DNA from: a candidate division KSB1 bacterium
GTDB lineage: Bacteria > Zhuqueibacterota > Zhuqueibacteria > Thermofontimicrobiales > Thermofontimicrobiaceae
DNA length: 64,000 nucleotides
Assembly (NCBI GenBank): GCA_034506395.1
Contig: JAPDPQ010000005.1
Span: 62,001-126,000 of the forward strand
Direction of reading: 5' to 3'
Shown one piece after another: positions 1 to 9,067 of the stretch (positions are counted from its first letter, which is position 1; every line of letters begins with the position of its first letter). The notes beneath the pieces are model-generated. The model had not been told where the DNA came from, ran no database searches, and worked only from the letters and a program-made list of their open reading frames with translations. The translations under genes were made by a program, and so were the position numbers.

Positions 1-373
1 CATAGGCCTTGCCTTTCTTGATCAATTGAATGGCATACTCGTACATCTGTTCGAAGTAATCGGATGCGTAATATAACCGATCCTGCCAATCGAACCCCAG
101 CCAGCGCACATCTCGAATGATGGCTTCGATATATTCGACATCCTCCTTGCTGGGATTGGTATCATCGAAGCGCAAATTGCATAACCCCCCAAATTTTTCT
201 GCCAAGCCAAAATTCAAACAAATCGATTTTGCGTGTCCAATATGAAGATACCCGTTCGGCTCTGGGGGAAAACGCGTGTGCACTCGTCCGCCGTATTTAT
301 TGGTCTCTAAGTCTTGTTGAATAATTTGTTCAATGAAATTCGTCACAGTTGGTCTTTTTTTCGGTTCGGTCAT
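1..373 (-). CDS. glnS: Glutaminyl-tRNA synthetase, N-terminal part (cut by window edge)
   Basis: About 124 codons are present; the gene runs off the left edge. Glutaminyl-tRNA synthetase charges tRNA-Gln with glutamine in the cytoplasm. The N-terminus reads [18 protein letters not shown], followed by the class I signature [17 protein letters not shown] (HIGH box near residues 41-44) and the LRFDDTNP motif, both typical of GlnRS rather than GluRS. The ATG at 373-371 is preceded by an AAGGA-type ribosome binding site; a second ATG slightly upstream is out of frame and hits a stop at once. It lies about 150 bases downstream of gltX on the same strand. Having both enzymes suggests direct glutaminylation instead of the GatCAB route; that is an inference. 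Confidence 0.95.
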   Translation of the reverse strand, partial: MTEPKKRPTVTNFIEQIIQQDLETNKYGGRVHTRFPPEPNGYLHIGHAKSICLNFGLAEKFGGLCNLRFDDTNPSKEDVEYIEAIIRDVRWLGFDWQDRLYYASDYFEQMYEYAIQLIKKGKAY

Positions 374-524
374 AGCATGACATCCTTCTTACATTTTAGG
401 TGAAACCGGGTAGTTTACAGTTTAATCATCTATATTCATCTCAGGGTAACTCATGGAACATAAGAGATGAGACGATTTGAGCATTGATGATGTCAGAGGA
501 TTTTGATCGCCGCTGAGCGAGAAA

Positions 525-1958
525 TCAATTCGCGAGGGCATTTTTAATAAATCGGAGACATTTTTCCTTGCCAAGGATCTCGGCAATATGCGGCAATTCT
601 GGCCCATGCATTTTGCCGGTCAATGCAATGCGAATCGGGACCCAGAGGTCTCTTCCCATAATGCCCGTCTCATTTTGAACCGTCTTCATCATTTTGCGAA
701 AGATATTGGCATCCAATTCCTCAATGGTATCCAATTCCCGCAGGAACGACCAAAAAATCTTTCTGGCACTGTCCTTTCGAATTACCGCCCGCGCCTCTGA
801 GTCATCGATCACCACAGCATTTTGATAGAATATCGCTGCCTGCTGAATCACTTGCTCCATATAATCCAAGTAATTTTGCAGTACCGCCATCATTTTTTTG
901 GTCGACTCAAAATCGCCAATCGGATATTTCGCCCGTTTTAGGAAAGGAATCGCCAGTTCGGTCAGTCGGTCGAGGTCGAGCTGCCGAATGTAATATCCAT
1001 TCATCCAGTTCAACTTTTCGATATTAAATACCGCCGCAGCTTTGGAGATGCGCTTAAAATCGAACTCGTCGATCAATTGCTGGATCGAGAGAATTTCCTC
1101 GCCAGAAACGGATGACCAGCTTAACAAGCTCAGGAAATTGATGATGACCTCTGGCAAATAGCCTTTGCTGCGATAATAATCGATCGAGGTCGCACCATGG
1201 CGTTTCGAAAGGCGCGTTTTGTCTGGACCGAGGATCATCGGAATGTGCGCCAGCTTCGGAACGGTAAATCCCAGCGCATCATAAATGACAAGCTGTTTGG
1301 GCGTATTCGAGACATGATCATCGCCGCGAATAATATGAGTTATTTCCATCAAGCCATCGTCAACCACAGCAGCAAAGTTGTAAGTTGGAATCCCCTCACT
1401 GCGCATAATCACGAAATCGCCGATGTTGCTGCCATCGAACGATAAATGTCCTTTGATCAGATCATCGAACTCGATGGGTCCAGGAGGAACAATAAATCGA
1501 ATGGCTGGTTTTCGGCCTTCGGCCAGATAGGCACGACGTTGCTCTTCGGTCAGATGCAGGCATTTTTGGTTGTATTTGATGGTCTCGCCTCGGGCCAAAC
1601 TTTCTTTTCGCATCTCCTCAAGTTCTTCGGGAGTGCAAAAACAGTAATAGGCCTTGCCTGCGGCGATCAGCTTCTGAGCGTATTCCTGATAGATTGGCAG
1701 ACGCTGCGATTGTCGATAATAGTGATGCGGACCTCCGACCTCTGGCCCTTCATCCCAGTGCAATCCAAGCCAACGTAAATCCTCGCAAATCTGCTGGGTA
1801 TATTTATCGGCCGATCGTTCCAGATCGGTATCTTCAATCCTCAAAATGAATTTGCCATGCGTATTTTTAGCGAATAACCAGTTGAGAATGGCAGTTCGAA
1901 CATTGCCAATATGAAGATGTCCTGTCGGACTTGGTGCAAATCTCACTCTTGTTTCCAT
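525..1958 (-). CDS. gltX: Glutamyl-tRNA synthetase
   Basis: This 477-residue protein charges tRNA-Glu with glutamate. The N-terminal catalytic domain begins METRVRFAPSPTGHLHIGN, with the HIGH box present as HIGN at residues 16-19. The second class I signature appears as LSKRHGATS near residue 250. The length is normal for bacterial GluRS, and the helical anticodon-binding domain fills the C-terminal third. It lies 26 bases downstream of ispDF and upstream of glnS on the same strand, so co-transcription is likely. With a glnS next to it, it is probably the discriminating form that charges only tRNA-Glu; the sequence alone does not prove this. Confidence 0.97.
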   Translation of the reverse strand: METRVRFAPSPTGHLHIGNVRTAILNWLFAKNTHGKFILRIEDTDLERSADKYTQQICEDLRWLGLHWDEGPEVGGPHHYYRQSQRLPIYQEYAQKLIAAGKAYYCFCTPEELEEMRKESLARGETIKYNQKCLHLTEEQRRAYLAEGRKPAIRFIVPPGPIEFDDLIKGHLSFDGSNIGDFVIMRSEGIPTYNFAAVVDDGLMEITHIIRGDDHVSNTPKQLVIYDALGFTVPKLAHIPMILGPDKTRLSKRHGATSIDYYRSKGYLPEVIINFLSLLSWSSVSGEEILSIQQLIDEFDFKRISKAAAVFNIEKLNWMNGYYIRQLDLDRLTELAIPFLKRAKYPIGDFESTKKMMAVLQNYLDYMEQVIQQAAIFYQNAVVIDDSEARAVIRKDSARKIFWSFLRELDTIEELDANIFRKMMKTVQNETGIMGRDLWVPIRIALTGKMHGPELPHIAEILGKEKCLRFIKNALAN

Positions 1959-1984
1959 ACAACAATCGGTTTCTGTTCTGGATT

Positions 1985-3157
1985 CTAATTTTTCAGGATT
2001 AAACAGACCGCATGAGCAGCGATTCCCTCTTCTCGTCCGATCGCGCCGAGACCTTCGGCCGTGGTAGCCTTGATCGAAATTTGGTCCAGCCCAATCTGTA
2101 ACACGTGCGCAAGATTGGCCTTCATGGTCGGCGCGATGGGGCTGATCGCGGGATGCTCTGCTATAACGGTCACATCGATATTGATAATTTCATAATGAGC
2201 GTCTCGCAACAGTTCGTCAATCCGTTGCAATAATTGCAAACTTGAGCTATCGCGAAAACGATCATCCGTAGGGGGAAAATAATGCCCGATATCCATCAAC
2301 CCCGCAGCTCCCAACAATGCATCCCCAATAGCATGACATACCACATCCGCGTCAGAATGACCGATTAACCCCTTGGGATATGGAATATGAACGCCCCCGA
2401 GGATCAGTTTTCTCCCAGGGATGAGACGATGGACATCGTAGCCAGTTCCAATTTTCATCTGCGATGGCCGGATTTGATCCTTTAATAACAGTCCTGCTAT
2501 TTCAAGATCCTCTGGAGTTGTAATTTTAAAGTTCTTGCGACTTCCCATGACAACAAAAATGGGCCTGCCCAGCAATTCCACCAATGCCGAATCATCAGTC
2601 GAAATAATCCCTCGCTGATAAGCATGATAATAGGCAGCGACGATGACATCCCGGTGAAATACCTGTGGAGTCTGAATCAGCCACGCAGACTCGCGGGATA
2701 TGGTCTGTTGGATTTGAAAGTCAGAGACTATTTTAATGCTGTCATAGGCGGGAACTGCCACCACAGCCGCGCCAGTCTCCCGTCCTTTGGCAATCACTTC
2801 CTCAAGAAGGTCTAATGAGAGCAGCGGACGAACGGCATCATGAATGACCACGATTTCATCACGGTCGTCAATCGATTGCAATGCTTGATGTATAGAATCC
2901 TGTCGCGTGATGCCGCCAGAGAGAACTTGAAGGCTCTTGCTGATCGGCCAGCGATTCAGAATATTGTCTTGAACCAACGAAGTCCAGCGTTCTGGAACTA
3001 CGAGAATAATACGATCAATAAATTGACAATGGCAAAATTTTTCTAAGGTATAAACTAGGATTGGTTTGCCATTGATTTCAGAGAACTGCTTTGGTACCGA
3101 GCCGCCCATCCTGATTCCCGATCCTGCGGCTGCAATGATCGCACAAACACCCACCAC
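1985..3157 (-). CDS. ispDF: Bifunctional IspD-IspF fusion enzyme (MEP isoprenoid pathway)
   Basis: Two enzymes of the non-mevalonate isoprenoid pathway are joined in one 390-residue chain. Residues 1 to about 230 are the IspD cytidylyltransferase (AAAGSGIRMG nucleotide-binding loop, then PKQF; a later VIHDAVRP motif), which makes CDP-methylerythritol. Residues 234-390 are IspF, the cyclodiphosphate synthase (starts MKIGTGYDVHR; metal ligands in GYDVH and HSDAD). The IspE step between them is not in this window. IspDF fusions are known mainly from alpha- and epsilonproteobacteria and occur sporadically elsewhere. The gene begins 8 bases after the queA stop codon, so it belongs to the queA-ispDF-gltX run. 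Confidence 0.95.
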   Translation of the reverse strand: MVGVCAIIAAAGSGIRMGGSVPKQFSEINGKPILVYTLEKFCHCQFIDRIILVVPERWTSLVQDNILNRWPISKSLQVLSGGITRQDSIHQALQSIDDRDEIVVIHDAVRPLLSLDLLEEVIAKGRETGAAVVAVPAYDSIKIVSDFQIQQTISRESAWLIQTPQVFHRDVIVAAYYHAYQRGIISTDDSALVELLGRPIFVVMGSRKNFKITTPEDLEIAGLLLKDQIRPSQMKIGTGYDVHRLIPGRKLILGGVHIPYPKGLIGHSDADVVCHAIGDALLGAAGLMDIGHYFPPTDDRFRDSSSLQLLQRIDELLRDAHYEIINIDVTVIAEHPAISPIAPTMKANLAHVLQIGLDQISIKATTAEGLGAIGREEGIAAHAVCLILKN

Positions 3158-3164
3158 TATTCAC

Positions 3165-4193
3165 CTAAAGAATCAACATTGCGTCGCCGTAACTATAAAA
3201 ACGCCATTTTTCCTGAATCGCTTTTTGATAAGCTTTGAAAATAAAATCGCGACCGGCAAAGGCTGAGACCAACATCAATAACGTTGAACATGGCAGATGA
3301 AAATTGGTGACCAATCGATCAACAATCTTAATCTCATAGGGCGGATAGATAAATTTATCGGTCCAGCCTTTAGCTGGTTTGACCAGATTTTCTGAAGTTA
3401 CAACTGACTCCAACACCCGTACGGTGCTGGTACCAACAGCAACCACATACTTGCCCTGCTTAATTGTCTGATTAATGGTATTCGCGGCTTCCTCTGAAAT
3501 TTCATAATATTCCGAATCCATTTTATGACGGCTCAAATCTTCTACTACGACGGGTCGAAAGCTTCCCAAGCCCAGATGCAGCACAACGAACACCAATTTC
3601 ACACCTTTTTTCTGGATTTTCTCGAGCAATTTTTCAGTAAAATGCAACCCCGCTGTCGGCGCCGCTACTGCGCCGCGCACCTTCGCATAAACCGTTTGAT
3701 ATCGTTCCTTATCAATTTCTTCCGAGTCGCGCTTGATATATGGAGGCAATGGTGATTTCCCCAACCGTTCGACATGATCATAAAAATCGCCCCGATAATT
3801 GAATCGGACTACCCTGCCACCAGATACCGTATTATCGATCACATCACAATAAAAATCCTTAGCAATGGTGAGCCGATTCCCAACACGAACTTTCCGAGCA
3901 GGTTTCACCAATACTTCCCAGAGGTTGTTTTCCAATTCTCGGAGCAGGAAAATTTCTACTTGGGCATCGGTCTTGTCCTTTGTGGCCATGAGTCGCGCTG
4001 GGAATACCTTGGTCTCGTTCAATACAAGACAATCCCCCGGATTTAAGTAATCGATGATATCAGAGAACACTTTCGTTTCAATTGTCTCAGTTTTTCGATC
4101 TAAAACCATCAAGCGAGATTGATCTCGTTTTTCAGCAGGATATTGGGCGATCAGTTCCTCAGGCAAATCGTACTTGAAATCAGAAAGCTTCAT
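3165..4193 (-). CDS. queA: S-adenosylmethionine:tRNA ribosyltransferase-isomerase
   Basis: QueA moves the ribosyl part of SAM onto 7-aminomethyl-7-deazaguanine in tRNA, giving epoxyqueuosine at the wobble position of GUN anticodons. The start MKLSDFKYDLPEELIAQYP is the family N-terminus; the motifs ETKVFPARL and PTAGLHFTEKLL are also family hallmarks. Total length is 342 residues, as usual. An in-frame ATG at 4208 would overlap the ruvB stop as ATGA, but the ATG at 4193 has an AGGAG about 8 bases upstream and matches the family start, so I chose it. The queA-ruvB neighbourhood is common in bacteria and suggests translational coupling. Confidence 0.96.
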   Translation of the reverse strand: MKLSDFKYDLPEELIAQYPAEKRDQSRLMVLDRKTETIETKVFSDIIDYLNPGDCLVLNETKVFPARLMATKDKTDAQVEIFLLRELENNLWEVLVKPARKVRVGNRLTIAKDFYCDVIDNTVSGGRVVRFNYRGDFYDHVERLGKSPLPPYIKRDSEEIDKERYQTVYAKVRGAVAAPTAGLHFTEKLLEKIQKKGVKLVFVVLHLGLGSFRPVVVEDLSRHKMDSEYYEISEEAANTINQTIKQGKYVVAVGTSTVRVLESVVTSENLVKPAKGWTDKFIYPPYEIKIVDRLVTNFHLPCSTLLMLVSAFAGRDFIFKAYQKAIQEKWRFYSYGDAMLIL

Positions 4194-4204
4194 GTTTTGG
4201 CTCC

Positions 4205-5236
4205 TCATAATAGTTTTTGTTGGCGGGGTGATTTTAAAGCCAAATTGAAATGCCGATAGGCTTGTTCTGTCGCCACGCGGCCTCTCGGCGTCCGATGCAA
4301 AAAGCCCTGTTGAACCAAAAAAGGCTCATAAACTTCCTCAAGCGTGTCACTTTCTTCTCCAACAGCCAATGCTAAGGTATTGATCCCTACCGGCCCCCCA
4401 TTAAATTTCTCAATAATGGTCATCAGAATCCGCTTGTCCATTTCATCGAGCCCCCTGGCGTCCACATCCAATTGATGCAGCGATTCGATGGCCAACTGGA
4501 GCGTAATTTTGCCATCCCCGGTCACCTGGGCGAAATCACGAATGCGCCGCAATAAGCGATTCGCAATCCGGGGCGTTCCCCGAGAGCGACGGGCGATCTC
4601 CATCGCAGCCTCCGGGTCTATTTCAATCCCCAATATGCGCGCAGAACGATGAATGATCAAAGTCAATTCATCAGGGGTATAATAATCCAGGCGACTGACC
4701 ACTCCGAACCTGGCGCGCAAAGGCGAGGTCAACAGCCCGGCACGGGTCGTCGCGCCGACCAACGTGAACCGCGGCAGAGTCAATTGGATGGTCCGCGCAT
4801 TAGGCCCTTTATCAATGATGATATCTAATTTAAAATCCTCCAACGCAGGATAGAGATATTCTTCGATTGTATGGTTCAGCCGATGAATCTCGTCAATAAA
4901 CAAGACATCTCGATCTTCAAGATTGGTCAAAATCCCGGCCAAATCCCCAGGCTTTTCTAGCGCTGGACCTGAAGTCATAGTCAAATGGGATTTTAATTCA
5001 TTGGCAATGATATAAGCCAAAGTCGTTTTACCCAGCCCGGGCGGTCCATAAAACAGGACATGATCCAGCGCCTCCCCACGACCTTTGGCGGCCTCAATGA
5101 ACACGCGTAAATTCCTCTTCAGCTTCTCCTGTCCAATAAAATCCTTAAATGCCAGCGGGCGAATGGTTCGATCGAACTCATATTCGTCATCCAATCGATT
5201 GGGAGTGGTAGGACTTGTTCGTCGGTTGCGAATCAT
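4205..5236 (-). CDS. ruvB: Holliday junction branch-migration ATPase RuvB
   Basis: RuvB is the hexameric AAA+ motor that drives branch migration of Holliday junctions together with RuvA. Walker [10 protein letters not shown] lies at residues 67-75 when counted from the upstream TTG at 5245; Walker B is FIDEIHR. The arginine-finger region and the C-terminal winged helix (LDEMDKRIL, then [10 protein letters not shown]) are intact. Length is about 343 residues, normal for the family. I prefer the ATG at 5236, three codons after the TTG, although neither has a strong ribosome binding site. The stop codon overlaps the upstream in-frame ATG of queA. Confidence 0.97.
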   Translation of the reverse strand: MIRNRRTSPTTPNRLDDEYEFDRTIRPLAFKDFIGQEKLKRNLRVFIEAAKGRGEALDHVLFYGPPGLGKTTLAYIIANELKSHLTMTSGPALEKPGDLAGILTNLEDRDVLFIDEIHRLNHTIEEYLYPALEDFKLDIIIDKGPNARTIQLTLPRFTLVGATTRAGLLTSPLRARFGVVSRLDYYTPDELTLIIHRSARILGIEIDPEAAMEIARRSRGTPRIANRLLRRIRDFAQVTGDGKITLQLAIESLHQLDVDARGLDEMDKRILMTIIEKFNGGPVGINTLALAVGEESDTLEEVYEPFLVQQGFLHRTPRGRVATEQAYRHFNLALKSPRQQKLL

Positions 5237-5412
5237 ATTTTTCAATTAACTCGTATTGAAGATCGCCAAAGGTGTCTGATCCAAGATCTCATACCAGATT
5301 CAATGGAGGACTGAATCAAAAGCGGCGTTAAAGTGCCGTCTTCCAAAAAAATGGATGAAAGTCGATTTTGATTTTTGATTTGTCGCAACATAGCGCACTG
5401 CAATTCCAATGA

Positions 5413-6018
5413 TTAGATCGACCGCAGCGCCCGCTTGATCAGGTCTTCCAGAGTGATCTCCGATGAACTTTCAGCCATTGCCTTCTGGATCGCTAATTGC
5501 ACCTGATTCTTGGTAAATCCGAGCGACAATAATGCTGCTGCTGCCTGGTCCATCTTGCGCGATTGTTCATCCTCAACAGAGCTCGACGGCCTTAGCGCTT
5601 GAACCCCGCTGGTTGGCCGAGCAATTTTATCCTTTAAATCTAAAATCAATCGCTGTGCCGTCTTTCTGCCCACACCAGACAGCGATGTCAGAGCCTCAAG
5701 GTTCTCTTCCACGATATACTGCTGCAAATGATCGACTGAAACGCCAGAGAGAATTGCCTGGGCCTTGCGCGGCCCGATGCCTGGCGTGGAAATAAGCTGA
5801 AGAAACAGCTCACGCTCTTCCATCGAGCTGAACCCATACAATTGCAACATATCTTCGCGAACATGCAAATACGTCAACACCTTCGCTCGATCTCCCACAG
5901 CGCCGAGTCGTTCATAACAGGAGAGGGTAATGTTCACTAAATAGCCGACCCCGTTTATCGCTATCGTCAATTTTGTGGGCGTTTTTGTGACGATTATCCC
6001 TTCTAAAAAATCAATCAT
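5413..6018 (-). CDS. ruvA: Holliday junction DNA-binding protein RuvA
   Basis: RuvA binds four-way junctions as a tetramer and loads RuvB. The N-terminal OB-fold starts MIDFLEGIIVTKTPTKL. Two helix-hairpin-helix segments follow: LISTPGIGPRKAQAIL, and LSGVGRKTAQRLILDLKDK around residues 110-130. The C-terminal RuvB-binding domain (LLSLGFTKNQVQLAI) is present. Length is about 201 residues, normal. The chosen ATG is at 6018; a TTG codon just before it also opens the frame. The gap of about 177 bases to ruvB and 324 bases to ruvC is larger than in tightly packed ruvCAB operons, but the order is conserved. Confidence 0.96.
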   Translation of the reverse strand: MIDFLEGIIVTKTPTKLTIAINGVGYLVNITLSCYERLGAVGDRAKVLTYLHVREDMLQLYGFSSMEERELFLQLISTPGIGPRKAQAILSGVSVDHLQQYIVEENLEALTSLSGVGRKTAQRLILDLKDKIARPTSGVQALRPSSSVEDEQSRKMDQAAAALLSLGFTKNQVQLAIQKAMAESSSEITLEDLIKRALRSI

Positions 6019-6342
6019 CAATGTTCAAAATTGAACTTTTATCTTGCTCAAAACCTATCACTGCGAACTTTGGTCATGTCAGATCATTTACATCAAATTC
6101 GAACTCCTTCGCTCCGCTTTTATCGAATGATCGAACATAAAGTTCCTCTTTTCATTTTCAGCAGTAGCTGAAGATTGAGATCTGAATTTGAACTTGCTGG
6201 AATTGAGAACCTTTTATTGAGGTAGCGACCCTATTTTTTCTCTATGCAACTATCTCCAGATCGATTCTCTCGAACGCGGTCATAAGAAGCGGCAATTTGA
6301 GATCAAAATCGAATTCTCATCATCCTTCTCTCTTGCCCCTAG
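6019..6342. other. Intergenic stretch between ruvC and ruvA, nothing recognised
   Basis: About 320 bases separate ruvC from ruvA. No open frame of any credibility, tRNA-like fold or clear hairpin with a T-run was found on either strand. The stretch is AT-rich and contains several scattered TTGAAC/GTTCAA and GATCGAAC-like words that do not line up into a consensus promoter. Confidence 0.5.
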
Positions 6343-6825
6343 TCATTCCAAAAGATTACGACATCGTTGGCTGTGACAATAGGCTACGGCCATCGCATCT
6401 GTGACATCGAAAATTTTCGGCGTCACTGCCAGATTCAGCAATCGAACCATCATTTGTTGAACCTGATATTTTGATGCATTGCCATTGCCGGTCACAGCTT
6501 GCTTAATCTCGCGCGGGGAATATTCAGCTGTTGGGAGATGATGATTCGCGGCTGCTAACAATACCACACCACGAACATGGCTCATTTTCAGGGCGACTTT
6601 GACATTCTGCCCATAAAAAATTTGTTCCAGCGCCATGACATCGATCGAATGACGTCCAATCACCTGGCAAAGTTCATCGTAAATGCTTTTTAAGCGCAAC
6701 TCGAACGTGGCTGAGCGAGAAGTTTCAATTCGTCCGTACTGCAAAATTGTGATTGATCGCGATTCGGCTTGCAAAACGGCATAGCCAGTAGTTTGTAGCG
6801 CTGGATCAACACCCAAAATGATCAT
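6343..6825 (-). CDS. ruvC: Crossover junction endodeoxyribonuclease RuvC
   Basis: RuvC resolves Holliday junctions by symmetrical nicking. The RNase H-like fold begins MIILGVDPALQTTGYAV. The four acidic catalytic residues are visible: Asp7 (GVDPA), Glu67 (ALEQIFYG), Asp140 and Asp143 (FDVTDAMAVA). At 160 residues it is slightly shorter than the E. coli enzyme but complete. It follows yebC with a gap of about 15 bases, the classic yebC-ruvC-ruvA-ruvB order, so it should be co-transcribed with yebC. Confidence 0.97.
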   Translation of the reverse strand: MIILGVDPALQTTGYAVLQAESRSITILQYGRIETSRSATFELRLKSIYDELCQVIGRHSIDVMALEQIFYGQNVKVALKMSHVRGVVLLAAANHHLPTAEYSPREIKQAVTGNGNASKYQVQQMMVRLLNLAVTPKIFDVTDAMAVAYCHSQRCRNLLE

Positions 6826-6840
6826 TCTGGTGCATAAGAT

Positions 6841-7593
6841 TTAATTTTCCTCAAGCTGACGCATCACTTCCGTATCAATGTCAAAGTTGGAATAAATATT
6901 ATTGACATCATCATGTTCTTCCAATTCGTCCATCAGTTTCAACAATTGTTCTGCGTCTTTGCCGTCCACTTTCACGGTGTTTTTGGGATGCATGGTTAGT
7001 TCGGCTGAGTCATATTCGATATTGTGAGCCTTAAGAGCCGCCTTGACACTTTCAAACGCGCTCGGCTGAGTGACAATCTCAAAGACGTCGTCATCGCGCT
7101 TCATATCATCGGCACCGGACTCCAAAACCAATTCCAAAAGCTCGTCCTCGGAAACTTTACTGGCATCAACTTGAATGACTCCCTTTTTCTCGAATAGCCA
7201 TGACACGCAGCCAGTTTCTCCCAAATTGCCGTTATGTCGCGATAAGATGTGCCGAATATCTGCTACGGTCCGGTTTTTATTGTCGGTTAACACTTCAATC
7301 ATCAATGCCGTCCCGCCAGGGCCATAGCCCTCATAGGTCACTGGCTCATATACCACGCCAGGCAACTCTCCAGTTCCCCGCTTGATCGCCCGTTCAATGT
7401 TAGCAGCTGGCATGTTAGCAGCTTTGGCAGCCAAAATCGCTGTGCGAAGCGCCGGATTGGCCGATTCATCACCACCGCCAGTCCGAGCCGCGATCGTGAT
7501 GTCTTTGATCAATCGTGTAAAAATGCGTCCCTTTTGAGCATCCGTCTTCGCTTTCTTGCGCTTGATGGTGCTCCACTTTGAATGTCCTGACAT
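6841..7593 (-). CDS. yebC: YebC/PmpR family protein (DUF28)
   Basis: The start MSGHSKWSTIKRKKAKTDA is the hallmark of the YebC/PmpR family, and the 250-residue length is typical. Family members were first described as DNA-binding regulators; more recent work links some to relief of ribosome stalling at polyproline. Which role applies here cannot be read from the sequence. The acidic C-terminus (LMDELEEHDDVNNIYSNF) is normal for the family. An AGGAGA ribosome binding site precedes the ATG. It is first of the yebC-ruvC-ruvA-ruvB run. Confidence 0.95.
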   Translation of the reverse strand: MSGHSKWSTIKRKKAKTDAQKGRIFTRLIKDITIAARTGGGDESANPALRTAILAAKAANMPAANIERAIKRGTGELPGVVYEPVTYEGYGPGGTALMIEVLTDNKNRTVADIRHILSRHNGNLGETGCVSWLFEKKGVIQVDASKVSEDELLELVLESGADDMKRDDDVFEIVTQPSAFESVKAALKAHNIEYDSAELTMHPKNTVKVDGKDAEQLLKLMDELEEHDDVNNIYSNFDIDTEVMRQLEEN

Positions 7594-7699
7594 CGAATCT
7601 CTCCTAATCTATTTTTTTAACCCGCAAATTTAATAAATTTTTTACTCAAATCCAAATAAAAAATTATTGATGCGCCGCAGTCTCACTCGGTTTGACCCA

Positions 7700-8215
7700 T
7701 TATTCGGTCGATTTCGGTTTGATTTTCGTCCGAACTACCCACGCATCATCAAACCCCTTCTCTACCGCCAATTGCTGCAATCGATCGGCTTCCTGACGCG
7801 TGGGACAATTCCCGACTCGAACCTTGTAATACGGACTGTCATAAATCAAGTAAACCTCCTCATTGGGAAACTTGAGAAGGGCCGATCGATAGATCTCTTT
7901 TGCTCGCTCCTCATCAGATAACGCACAGATTTGCACCCGATAACCCGTTACACTTTCACCTCTAAGCGGCTCTGCATCACTTTTTAACAGCTCTTCCTGA
8001 ATTTTGTCCGATTTCGATTCGATCGAGATCGTCTTTGTGGTCTGCAAATCTTCATCATCTAAGATCAGCGGATCAAAAAATTCATTGACAATTCCGATGC
8101 TCTTATCTTCCTCTGAGGTCGGTTGTGCGCTTTGGGTTAGACTTCTTGGACCGCTGCAGGCCATCACGATTATGAGCATACTCCCCACGACAAATAAGCC
8201 GATCGACTGTTTCAT
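7700..8215 (-). CDS. SPOR-domain lipoprotein
   Basis: This 171-residue protein starts with a lipoprotein signal peptide: MKQSIGLFVVGSMLIIVMAC, with the lipobox cysteine at residue 20. A low-complexity linker follows, then a C-terminal SPOR domain at about residues 95-165 (GYRVQICALSDEERAKEIY, later YYKVRVGNCPTRQEADRL). SPOR domains bind denuded peptidoglycan glycan strands, often at the division septum. It is probably outer-membrane anchored. A GAGGAG ribosome binding site sits about 9 bases before the ATG. It is the first gene after the promoter at 8360-8388 and lies upstream of yebC. Confidence 0.88.
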   Translation of the reverse strand: MKQSIGLFVVGSMLIIVMACSGPRSLTQSAQPTSEEDKSIGIVNEFFDPLILDDEDLQTTKTISIESKSDKIQEELLKSDAEPLRGESVTGYRVQICALSDEERAKEIYRSALLKFPNEEVYLIYDSPYYKVRVGNCPTRQEADRLQQLAVEKGFDDAWVVRTKIKPKSTE

Positions 8216-8359
8216 TTTAGTTCACTCCTCTTTTGAAAAATCACTCATGTTTGATCTCTATGTCAATCGTTCGCTGATTTCTTGCATAGCTGACTGCCAC
8301 TGATTCTACTTATTAATTTTGTTAACAGATCTTTCAAATTAGTCCAATTTTTGATATCA

Positions 8360-8388
8360 AATATATTGAAATCTCTATTGATTGTCAA
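8360..8388 (-). promoter_or_regulatory. Sigma70-type promoter for the SPOR/yebC/ruv gene run
   Basis: On the minus strand TTGACA (8388-8383) is followed by a 17-base spacer and TATATT (8365-8360). Transcription should start near 8353, about 138 bases before the SPOR lipoprotein start codon. The -35 is perfect and the -10 is near consensus. The same TTGACA-17-TATATT layout recurs at 37929-37957, which supports it as the housekeeping promoter form in this organism. Confidence 0.7.
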
Positions 8389-9067
8389 TAGAAATTATTC
8401 TCCTTACGCCTCTTATCAGATGGATTTGGAGGCATCGTGAACAATTGTTGTTTAATAACCACGAGGAACGCTCTTGCTGGACATCTGGCTTCGATCGGTT
8501 GATTTCGAACATCCTAGGTTTCAAATTGAAATCCGCTTTCAAATTTGAAATGTTTTCTCCATTTTTGTATCAAGCTGATCAAAAACAGCATAGTTCCAGC
8601 TTGTTATTCAAAAGTGAACTCCAGCACTATTCATTTTTTTAGAGCGGAATTTCATCGCTTATTGTGCCTTAAAATTGATAGCTTTACCTTTGCTCATTTT
8701 TTCTCTTTACAACGATTTCATCAATGATCTCTCGCCATCATGGAATAATAATTGCAAAACTTGGCTCATTAATTCGGATAACTCAATAAGAAACTCCTAA
8801 TCGAGGTTCAATTGGGATACTTGAATGCAATTGTACTGGAATATGCTATTCATCCAAGAAAATTCATTTTGTTCCAACGAGTTTCAATGAATTTCAAATC
8901 ATGATGATGAACTGGCAATTTTGAGTCGTGAGCAAAAAAATTCGCGGGTGTGCAATGTTTTGAAATTGCACTATTGTCTCAATCTCGTGTTCTTCAGAGT
9001 TCTCAGATTGAATTTGAGTTGACTTGACCGGATATTGTTTTATCATCAACCAGCGTTGGGGGCGCAA
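8389..9067. other. Long AT-rich divergent intergenic region, no gene recognised
   Basis: Nearly 700 bases lie between the divergent SPOR-lipoprotein and TPR-protein transcription units beyond the mapped promoter. Short open frames are present, but their translations show no family features, and most lack ribosome binding sites. No tRNA, terminator or long inverted repeat was recognised. The promoter for the TPR gene must lie here, but no good pair of -35 and -10 boxes was found. Confidence 0.4.

Noticed and set aside
8382-8642. 86-codon plus-strand frame in the long intergenic region
   Set aside because: No ribosome binding site, no family features, and it overlaps the minus-strand promoter at 8360-8388.
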